Source of the DNA: Actinobacillus arthritidis
GTDB lineage: Bacteria > Pseudomonadota > Gammaproteobacteria > Enterobacterales > Pasteurellaceae
Length of the DNA stretch: 64,000 nt
Reading direction: 5' to 3'
Assembly (NCBI RefSeq): GCF_029774155.1
Contig: NZ_CP103833.1
Coordinates: forward strand, 186,001-250,000
Position 1 is the stretch's first letter; each line of letters opens with the position of its first letter. Shown piece after piece: positions 53,702-60,241 of the stretch. The translations under genes and the position numbers were made by a program. Under the pieces are notes generated by a model. It was not told the DNA's origin. It did not search any database and worked only from the letters and a program-made list of their open reading frames with translations.

Positions 53702-53803
53702 ATTCGCTCCAAAATTTGATGTGAATATTATATCTATAAATTTAGATTTGTAAATGAACTCGTAAAATATTGGGGAAATTTAACCGCTTGTAGAATGGAA
53801 ATA

Positions 53804-53830
53804 CTGTCTGAAAATACTTCCAGACGACAT
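53804..53830. repeat. Degenerate Neisseria-type DUS hairpin
   Basis: CTGTCTGAAAA facing TTCCAGACGACAT. The reverse strand reads ATGTCGTCTGGA, 10 of 12 bases of the Neisseria DUS ATGCCGTCTGAA. Confidence 0.45.
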
Positions 53831-53893
53831 GAGTTTGACTTTGTGTTCTATCAGCGCTGATTCCTAGAGCCAAATAATGCTCTATTCAAAGTG

Positions 53894-53999
53894 TGGGGTA
53901 TGAACTGAAAACCTACAACCACTTAGAAGGCACTAGGCTGTGACTCAGCACACAAAACAGATACTTATTCTAATTACGTTTATTGGTTTGCTATGTTGT
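53894..53999 (+). pseudogene. Relic of a glutathione S-transferase gene
   Basis: One frame reads GYELKTYNHLEGTR and another AHKTDTYSNYVYWFAM, which match DYELKIYDRLEGTG and AHKTDAYSNYVYWLAI of the intact GST (48936-49562). About 110 bases between them are deleted. It lies next to the intact GlxA-type regulator gene. Confidence 0.8.
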
Positions 54000-54254
54000 A
54001 CATTAAAAAAACAAAACCGTCCATTACTAATGAACAAAAGCGTTCGATGGTAATGAATGGTTTTATTGATAGGTATTTACAAGCGGTTTAATTTTCTTGA
54101 ATATTCACACTGGAAATAAGTTAGTGTTCTTGAGTTGAATTAGCTGTTGGATGTATTGATTGCATGTCATCAGAGTAAATTGGAACTACAGTTCCAATTT
54201 TTTACTTTTGTTAGTGAATTGGAATTATAACTCCAATTAAAAAAGGAGGGCATT

Positions 54255-55202
54255 TTACTCCCACTCCCCAAAAGTCTTCCGCCATTCATTTGGGCTGACA
54301 TGGAAGCGTTGTTTGAAATGTTGGCGGAAATTGACCGCACTTTGAAAGCCGATTTGTTCTGCAATTTGTTCGATAGAGAGTGTGGTGCTTTCTAGTAAAT
54401 CACGAGCTTTTTGCAAGCGGGTGTCAATCAACCATTGCGCGAAGGATTGTCCTGTGGCTTTACGGAAATGACGAGTAAAGGTGCTACGGCTCATTGACAA
54501 ACGATTTGCAATTTCGTCAATAAAATAGACCACTTGCAGATTTTTGCGAATGTCGTCCAGCAGTTCGTTGATGTTTTCATCAGGTGTTTTGCGTGGGACG
54601 GGCTGTTCGATAAATTGTGCCTGACCACCTTCACGATGAGGCGGCGTAACAAAAAGCCGAGCTAAATGATTAGCTGTTTTTACACCATAAATTTCCCGCA
54701 CAATCGCCAAACAACAATCCAGCCCAGCCGCTGTGCCGGCGGATGTCATCAAGTTGCCTTGTTGCACATAAAGTGCGTTCAAATCTAACCGCACTTGTGG
54801 AAAACGTTGATGGAAATCTGCTTCGCCCATCCAATGGGTTGCCGCCCGTTTGCCATCTAATAAACCTGAATATGCCAAGGCGTAAGTGCCTAAACACAAC
54901 CCGACAAGCATTGCGCCACGGGCATTTGCTTGTTGCAACGCCGTTTGCAATGTCACCGTTGGTTTTTCATCAAAATCATTCCAAGCGGGGACAATAATAA
55001 TATCAGCGGTTTCAAGCGACCTTAAATCACTGTCGGCTTGCACTACTGAACCGCCTGAAAGCGAGATTTCAGGTTGTTCCGCCACAATTCTCAAATCAAA
55101 TAACGGCTCATTTGCCAATCCTGTTGCGGAAAATACCATTTGTGGCACGGCAAAATGAAATAAGCTGAAATGTGGGTAAAGAATAAGGGCGACAGTTTTC
55201 AC
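54255..55202 (-). CDS. GlxA/FtrA-family AraC-type transcriptional regulator
   Basis: 315 aa from a GTG that overlaps the upstream gene stop (GTGA). The N-terminal DJ-1/PfpI domain (residues ~1-180) has the nucleophile-elbow Cys in MLVGLCLGTYALAYSGLLDG. The C-terminal AraC domain has LSMSRSTFTRHFRKATGQSF and IGFQSAVNFRQHFKQRFHVS, then PNEWRKTF. It contains two Haemophilus-type uptake cores (54334, 54788), unusual in this genome. Target unknown; a second, decayed copy of its 3' end follows the GST gene. Confidence 0.9.
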   Translation of the reverse strand: MKTVALILYPHFSLFHFAVPQMVFSATGLANEPLFDLRIVAEQPEISLSGGSVVQADSDLRSLETADIIIVPAWNDFDEKPTVTLQTALQQANARGAMLVGLCLGTYALAYSGLLDGKRAATHWMGEADFHQRFPQVRLDLNALYVQQGNLMTSAGTAAGLDCCLAIVREIYGVKTANHLARLFVTPPHREGGQAQFIEQPVPRKTPDENINELLDDIRKNLQVVYFIDEIANRLSMSRSTFTRHFRKATGQSFAQWLIDTRLQKARDLLESTTLSIEQIAEQIGFQSAVNFRQHFKQRFHVSPNEWRKTFGEWE

Positions 55203-55720
55203 GGTGTTTTCATCTCTTTTTCAAAGCGAAACATTTCATCAAGCGGTGAATTTTGTTCGTTTTTTTGCAAATTTGGCGAATGTGGATCAGGATTTTTCTC
55301 GTGATAAAATTCCACAATTTTGAAACCGCATTTATTCACATAAAAATGAATATTGCGTTTTTCAAAATACGGTGTGTGCGTTTCCCATATTTTGGTTTGT
55401 GGATAATGTCGTTCAATCGCTTGCCATGCAGTTAGCCCGAAGCCTTTGCTATGCTCATTGGCGGTAACGAAAAACAGATCTAAACAATTACGTTGGGTCT
55501 GTTCATCAATTCTCACCACCGCACCGGCTACTGGTTGTCCTTGATATTCAATCTGTAAACTCTGTGCATTATCGGCTTTCATTGTAGCTTCAATTTCTTC
55601 TCGACTAATAATTTCTTCATTTTCCGCAAGTTCATCTAACATGGCTTGCTTAAAAGCCCATTGTAATGAGCCGATAAACCATTCTCTCTTTTCTTCTGCT
55701 AACGGTTTCAGTTCTAACAT
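55199..55720 (-). CDS. GNAT-family N-acetyltransferase
   Basis: 173 aa from ATG 55720 (AGGA upstream, start MLELKPLAEEKREWFIGSLQ); an open frame reaches 55750. The acetyl-CoA binding region LDLFFVTANEHSKGFGLTAW and QAIERHYP is visible, followed by YFEKRNIHFYVNKCGFKIVE. The substrate is unknown. The stop overlaps the GTG of the regulator (GTGA), so they form a two-gene operon. Confidence 0.87.
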   Translation of the reverse strand: MLELKPLAEEKREWFIGSLQWAFKQAMLDELAENEEIISREEIEATMKADNAQSLQIEYQGQPVAGAVVRIDEQTQRNCLDLFFVTANEHSKGFGLTAWQAIERHYPQTKIWETHTPYFEKRNIHFYVNKCGFKIVEFYHEKNPDPHSPNLQKNEQNSPLDEMFRFEKEMKTP

Positions 55721-55768
55721 TTTCGATCCTAGTTTTAAGATAGATTGCATTCTATTTTACAATAAAAA

Positions 55769-55806
55769 AACGGTCGCAAAACTTTCTCGTTTTTCGACCG
55801 CTTGTG
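55769..55806. terminator. Partial uptake-sequence hairpin
   Basis: AACGGTCG (from 55769) faces CGACCGCTTGTG (55795-55806). It lies between two minus-strand genes. Confidence 0.55.
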
Positions 55807-55820
55807 AATTGAAATTTGCG

Positions 55821-56273
55821 TTAGAACATTGAACGACCGCTTGCCGTTTTTTCCGGTACGGCTTGGATTACGTCCCAGTGTTCTACGATTTTGCCGTTTT
55901 CGTCGAAGCGGAAAATATCCACCACCGCTTCGCCTTTATCTTGCGGATTTAACTTGCTATGAACGTGCAACATTACTAAATCGCCTTCCGCTACCACACG
56001 TTTGATTTCAGCACGTGATTGCGGATGTTCTTTTAAGAACGGCGCGAATGCGTCCACAAATGCTTTGCCACCGTCGGCTACGGTCGGGTTGTGCTGTAAA
56101 TATTCTTTGCCGATATATTTGTCTGTGCCTTCTTGTACTTTGTGTTGGTTAAACACTAATTCATAAAACTCAAGAGCGTTCTTCTTATTTTGCTCCGGTG
56201 TGGTGTGTGCCATTGTTGCTGTTGTGGCTAAAAGTGCGGTTGAAATTACTGCAGTTTTAAGTAATTTTTTCAT
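55821..56273 (-). CDS. Secreted SnoaL/NTF2-like protein
   Basis: 150 aa with a signal peptide (MKKLLKTAVISTALLATTAT, then MAH). The mature part has an NTF2-like fold: NALEFYELVFNQHKVQEGTD, YLQHNPTVADGGKAFVDAFA, VVDIFRFDENGKIVEHWDVI and QAVPEKTA. Its HWD/QxVP ending is typical of a group of SnoaL-like 'polyketide cyclase' proteins. It is divergent from the broken LysR gene at 56402, its likely regulator. A Haemophilus-type uptake core (56232-56240) lies in the signal peptide region. Confidence 0.85.
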   Translation of the reverse strand: MKKLLKTAVISTALLATTATMAHTTPEQNKKNALEFYELVFNQHKVQEGTDKYIGKEYLQHNPTVADGGKAFVDAFAPFLKEHPQSRAEIKRVVAEGDLVMLHVHSKLNPQDKGEAVVDIFRFDENGKIVEHWDVIQAVPEKTASGRSMF

Positions 56274-56401
56274 ATTGATTTTCCTTTGCTTGACTTGAAT
56301 AGTTTCAAATAATCTGTTGCCATTATATTGAAATAAAAAATGGGAAAAAGGCTGGTTTCTGAATATAATTGTTTTAAAAATTGAAACAATAAGAGTGAAA
56401 A

Positions 56402-57296
56402 GTGGATAGAATTACTGCAATTCAAGTGTTTTTAATGGTGGCGGAAACCGGCAGTTTTACTGCAACGGCAGAACGATTGGATCTTTCACGCCCGAAAGTT
56501 ACCCGTGCAGTCGCCCTTATGGAAGAATGGTTTAACGCTCGGCTTTTGCAACGCACCACCCGCCACGTTTCACTGACCGATGCTGGCGAACAAGCGGTCG
56601 AATATTGCAAAAAAATGACGGAATTAACCTCGGCCATTGAGCAAGATTTTGTAACTAAACAAGGTGAGTTAAGAGGTTCGTTAAGAATTGCTTCAAACGC
56701 AAGATTTGGCGGACCCATTTGCTCAATGCGATTCGTACTTTTTTAGCCAAACATCCGAAGCTGAATATTCAACTGATTTTGGCGGATAACACGGTAAATT
56801 TAGTTGAAGAGGGAATCGATCTTGCCGTCCGTTTTACTAACAATCCCGATCCAAATGTCGTGGCTCGCCCATTATTCCCTTGCCATTCTTTATTAGTGGC
56901 AACGCCTGCTTATTTGGCTCAGCACGGCACAATTCACTCACCGCAAGAATTAGTTAATCATCGTTATTTAGCACACGCAAATGTAAACCGAAAAGAGTGG
57001 ACATTTATCAAAGACGGACAAGAAACTGTATTAGAACTGACCAGCCAACTCACCATCAACGACAAGGGTGCATTACTTAATTTCACCTTAGCAGACGGTG
57101 GCATCGCAATGTTGCCGAAGTATTTTATTGAACAACAGCTCGAAAACAATCAACTACAAATTGTGCTACCCGACTGGCAAATGCCGACTTATCAAGTGTA
57201 CGCCGTTTATCCCTCCCGCCGCCAACTCTCCCAAGCCATCCGCATGACTTTGTGGATTTTTTAGTGGAAGAATTTGAGGGAAAGGGGGATTGGTAG
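56402..57296 (+). pseudogene. LysR-family transcriptional regulator, two frameshifts
   Basis: GTG 56402 gives MDRITAIQVFLMVAETGSFT and then ATAERLDLSRPKVTRAVALM. The first frame stops at 56746. The second (HLLNAIRTFLAKHPKLNIQL onward) stops at 57264, and a third frame ends DFVDFLVEEFEGKGDW at 57294-57296. Adding one base near 56712 (TTTGGCGGACCC) and one near 57245 (ATCCGCATGAC) gives 298 aa, close to the paralogue at 40093-40989, whose tail is IIDFLVEEFEQKDW. Divergent to the secreted SnoaL gene. Both break points are at GCGG/CCGC. Confidence 0.85.
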
Positions 57297-57330
57297 GGGA
57301 AAATTAGCGGAGTTTCATGGATAAGATTTG

Positions 57331-57339
57331 AAGTGCGGT
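57331..57339 (+). repeat. Haemophilus-type uptake sequence with extended AT tail
   Basis: AAGTGCGGT followed by TGGATTTTTGCAAG, the extended form typical of Haemophilus/Pasteurella. An Actinobacillus-type inverse core (GACCGCTTGT) lies 30 bases on. Confidence 0.8.
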
Positions 57340-57386
57340 TGGATTTTTGCAAGTTTTTAGGGAAATTTGACCGCTTGTGAAGAAGG

Positions 57387-57424
57387 AATGCCGTCTAAAG
57401 GTAATTTCTCAGACGGCATTTTAT
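57387..57424. terminator. Terminator formed by an inverted pair of Neisseria-like DNA uptake sequences
   Basis: AATGCCGTCT (57387-57396) / AGACGGCATT (57411-57420), then TTAT. The plus strand has ATGCCGTCTAAA and the minus strand ATGCCGTCTGAG, each 11/12 of the Neisseria DUS ATGCCGTCTGAA. Confidence 0.75.
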
Positions 57425-57444
57425 ATAGTTAGAACATTAAGCTA

Positions 57445-57585
57445 TTATACACGAACTAAGAAACACCAAGATTCATAGCCGTAGTCTTTAGCATAAAGAA
57501 CTTTATTAGATTTTCCACGAACTCTACGTTGCGGAGTAAAAATCCATTTAAAGCCTTTAGGAGCGGGTTTATGTTTTTGCGACAT
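57445..57585 (-). CDS. Small 46-residue basic protein of unknown function
   Basis: ATG 57585, SD AGGAAAA eight bases before it. The sequence reads MSQKHKPAPKGFKWIFTPQR, RVRGKSNKVLYAKDYGYESW and CFLVRV, then TAA. It is strongly basic in its first 30 residues with an aromatic C-terminal half, and has no signal peptide. It looks like a real small protein (good SD, no stops, coding-like composition), but I know no family. It lies downstream of an XRE-ImmA pair on the same strand, beyond a terminator. Confidence 0.65.
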   Translation of the reverse strand: MSQKHKPAPKGFKWIFTPQRRVRGKSNKVLYAKDYGYESWCFLVRV

Positions 57586-57786
57586 AAATTACTTTTCCTA
57601 TATAAGATCTAAATTGCCATCACTTATTTATAGACAACGTAGTACAATTTAACTAGAATATAGGGCACCGTTTTTCGAAGGTGTTCTTCTTTGTACACAT
57701 TGTGTATAGCGGATGGAGAACTATACATAGTAATAAATATTGGCGTATTTATTACCACCTAAACCCAATTCTTATGATTGGGTTTT
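57586..57786. other. Spacer with two hairpins between the small gene and the immA-type gene
   Basis: GTAATAAATA / TATTTATTAC (about 57729-57754), and AACCCAAT (57762-57769) / ATTGGGTT (57777-57784), the second with T residues after it on the plus strand. The region also holds the promoter of the 46-residue gene. Confidence 0.5.
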
Positions 57787-58314
57787 TCATTTTTTGTATT
57801 TATTTATTCTTATTTGGGCACATTCATAACTAATCCCAAACATCTCGGCAATATCTCCCACAGATGAACCTTTATAAAGTTCAATATAGTTATCAGGGAG
57901 TAGTAGTCGTCCTGCAAATTCATTTGCTTGCCATTCTGCATTACAAAAAATTTTTGTACTCTTTTCTACTGGGCGAGCTAATCCAATGTGTTCCTTATGC
58001 ATAATGGCATGAGCTATCTCATGAGCGATAGTAAATCTATCTCTGCCATTCCCGTCACATGCCCCATCATAAACGCTTTGTCTTAGTAGAATATCTCCAC
58101 TAGGAAGCGTTAATCCTAGGATACCTTTCATTTCATGATCGGGGATAATATGATATTTTCCATATTTGATTTCCAGCAATGCTAATACATCAATTGCCCC
58201 ATCTTTGTTAATTAAGTCAGGATTAGCGGCTCTAATAAATTGAGTTATGCTATCAATTTGCATTTTAGATTTTGGAGGAACCGAAAATCCCTCTTGATAA
58301 AAAACTGAATTCAC
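57787..58314 (-). CDS. ImmA/IrrE-family metallo-endopeptidase
   Basis: 175 aa, GTG start overlapping the upstream stop as TAGTG. The zinc motif HExxH is in DRFTIAHEIAHAIMHKEHIG, and the downstream NEFAGRLLLPDN is typical. These proteases usually cleave or inactivate a partner XRE repressor, as in ICEBs1 ImmA. The N-terminal 70 residues are an unassigned helical/beta region. The coupled XRE gene is directly upstream. Length is normal for the family. Confidence 0.88.
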   Translation of the reverse strand: MNSVFYQEGFSVPPKSKMQIDSITQFIRAANPDLINKDGAIDVLALLEIKYGKYHIIPDHEMKGILGLTLPSGDILLRQSVYDGACDGNGRDRFTIAHEIAHAIMHKEHIGLARPVEKSTKIFCNAEWQANEFAGRLLLPDNYIELYKGSSVGDIAEMFGISYECAQIRINKYKK

Positions 58315-58670
58315 TATTTAACTCCTTTTAATAGGTCTAATAATTGCTGTTTTTTAGATTCATCCAATTCATTAAAATTGCGACAAAACGCTCCAACTAG
58401 CATTTGATCTAATGAATTTTGAGGAACATTGATAGTACTGTGTGTTCTTGTTGTATCAATAGACTCATATAAATTTTCTTTCTCTTCGTTAGAAAACTTG
58501 TAATTAGCTATGAGTTTGTCTTCTATCCCCTGTGGTATAGGTTTGTTACCATTCTCTACAGATGAAAGAAACGCTGAACTAAATCCGAGAGCATCCGCCA
58601 TTTGTTTTAATAATATATTGTTGGCGATCCGGTACCCCCTTATAAATTTACCAAAGTTTGTCAATTTCAT
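58314..58670 (-). CDS. XRE-family regulator paired with the ImmA-type protease
   Basis: 118 aa. HTH: FGKFIRGYRIANNILLKQMA and DALGFSSAFLSSVENGNKPI. The C-terminal half is helical (NELDESKKQQLLDLLKGVK). It is coupled to the metalloprotease gene. A palindrome upstream (58729-58746) is the likely autoregulatory operator. The pair resembles stress-response or toxin-antitoxin-like modules of mobile elements. Confidence 0.87.
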   Translation of the reverse strand: MKLTNFGKFIRGYRIANNILLKQMADALGFSSAFLSSVENGNKPIPQGIEDKLIANYKFSNEEKENLYESIDTTRTHSTINVPQNSLDQMLVGAFCRNFNELDESKKQQLLDLLKGVK

Positions 58671-58728
58671 AGTTCGCTCCTTTGCCTTATCTATGTATTA
58701 AATCAGCTATAAACTGAACTGTTAACAT

Positions 58729-58746
58729 ATTAACCCTTAGGTTAAT
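58729..58746. promoter_or_regulatory. Palindromic operator upstream of the XRE-ImmA operon
   Basis: ATTAACC-CTTA-GGTTAAT is a perfect 7+7 dyad, 58 bases before the XRE start. Function inferred. Confidence 0.55.
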
Positions 58747-58816
58747 TTAAGTCAAGAGGAATTGTATTTAATGCTGGTTACCAAAGCTATACTTTTGTAA
58801 ATTCATAACATTCTCC

Positions 58817-60046
58817 TTAAATCTCAACACAATAGCTAATCTTATCCCAAAACCTCCTTAAAAAAACTCTCAAACTCAAACACTGCACCCCGTCAAACGT
58901 ATTCCCCTCAAACTCATCCATTGTAACCACATATTTCGGGTAGTTATCTTGTATTTTCAGCAAGTTACCAAATTTTCGTTCTAGCGTTTTTTCCTCGTTA
59001 ATTGTCAGTGTGGCTTGCACATAAATGCGTTCGCCATTTTTTTCTGCAACAAAATCAATTTCTTGGCTGTTTAATCCACCGATTTTAACCTCATAGCCTG
59101 CAATTTGCAGATGATTGAAAATGGTGTTTTCCAGTAACTTTCCTCGGTCTTGCACTCGATAGCCGATGAGGGCATTGCGTAAGCCTAAGTCTTCAAAATA
59201 GTATTTCTCGCCAATTTCAAAAATACGTTTTCCTTCAATGTCATAGCGTGGCACTTTGTGGATTAAAAAGGCATTGGCAAGGTATTCAGCGTAGTTTTGC
59301 ACCTGTGTGGTGGAAGTGGTAATTTTTTGTGATTTTAAGAAGTCCGAGATTTTTTTTGCGGAAAACAAGTTACCGATATTACTTGCTAAAAATTGCGTCA
59401 ATTGTTCCAAAAATTGCACATTACGTAGAGAATAACGATTTACAATATCCCGAATTGCGATAGTGGAATAAATGTTCCGCAAGTATTCAAACACGATATT
59501 GTCTTGCGGCAAATCTTTCAAATAAGGTAAACCGCCATATTTTAAAAACAGCGACATGGCTTTGTCGCTGTCTTCTAACTGCATAAATTCTAAAAATTCA
59601 AAATAAGAAAGCGGATGTACGTTAATTTCTATCGCCCGTCCGCTTAATGCACCGGCAATATCTCGTGACAGCAAGTGAGCATTGCTACCTGTGCAATATA
59701 AATCTAATTCATCATCAAGCAGGAGTGAGCGTAATGCCTGTTCAAAATCTGTGATTTCTTGGATTTCATCAATAAAAATATAATTTTTCTGACCGCGCTT
59801 TTTCTGTTCTTGAACAAATGAATTTAGCGTTTCGGCATTTGTGATGTGGCTAAAAGCAAGATCTTCTTTATTGATATAAATGATATGGGCGTTTCTATCC
59901 TCAACTTGGATCTCTTGCATAATCTGAAACAGTAAGTAGCTTTTGCCAACACGGCGTTGTCCGGTGAAGACTTTAATTAAGCTTTTACCGATAAATGGAC
60001 GAACTTTTTCCAGGTATTTTCTACGAAAGATTAAATCTTTTTTCAT
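58817..60046 (-). CDS. AAA-type ATPase with DUF4143 domain
   Basis: 409 aa. The N-terminal AAA_14 domain has Walker A in VFTGQRRVGKSYLLFQIMQE and Walker B in QKNYIFIDEIQEITDFEQAL. The C-terminal DUF4143 domain carries a nuclease-like motif, QEIDFVAEKNGERIYVQATL. Such proteins are common stand-alone accessory genes of unknown role, patchily distributed between strains. It sits next to the XRE-ImmA pair, without overlap. Frame intact. Confidence 0.88.
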   Translation of the reverse strand: MKKDLIFRRKYLEKVRPFIGKSLIKVFTGQRRVGKSYLLFQIMQEIQVEDRNAHIIYINKEDLAFSHITNAETLNSFVQEQKKRGQKNYIFIDEIQEITDFEQALRSLLLDDELDLYCTGSNAHLLSRDIAGALSGRAIEINVHPLSYFEFLEFMQLEDSDKAMSLFLKYGGLPYLKDLPQDNIVFEYLRNIYSTIAIRDIVNRYSLRNVQFLEQLTQFLASNIGNLFSAKKISDFLKSQKITTSTTQVQNYAEYLANAFLIHKVPRYDIEGKRIFEIGEKYYFEDLGLRNALIGYRVQDRGKLLENTIFNHLQIAGYEVKIGGLNSQEIDFVAEKNGERIYVQATLTINEEKTLERKFGNLLKIQDNYPKYVVTMDEFEGNTFDGVQCLSLRVFLRRFWDKISYCVEI

Positions 60047-60191
60047 AACCCTCCCTTAATTTATAATTGATACTATAGTGATAATTTCAAAAAGTTTCAA
60101 TTATACTTTAAACTTTTTAGATAATTACCAAAAGTTTTATTTATAAATTAAACGGGTAAGTGTATTGAGTTATCAGTAATAGGAAATAAAA

Positions 60192-60236
60192 AAGCGGTTA
60201 AAATTTGCCAACTTTTTGCAAAATTTAACCGCTTGT
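60192..60236. terminator. Inverted uptake-sequence terminator after kefB
   Basis: AAGCGGTTAAAATTTGC (from 60193) / GCAAAATTTAACCGCTT (ending 60235), an almost perfect long stem. Confidence 0.85.
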
Positions 60237-60241
60237 AAATA

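Larger units (their letters stand above)
53702..54254. other. Gene-free region with decayed GST copy and hairpins
   Basis: 553 bases. Contents: a lone uptake sequence (AACCGCTTG near 53782), a DUS-like hairpin (53804-53830), a GST relic (53894-53999), an uptake core near 54079, a terminator stem AATTGGAACT (54178-54187) / AGTTCCAATT (54190-54199) with T6, and a related stem AATTGGA/TCCAATT (about 54215-54238) next to the regulator stop. Confidence 0.7.
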
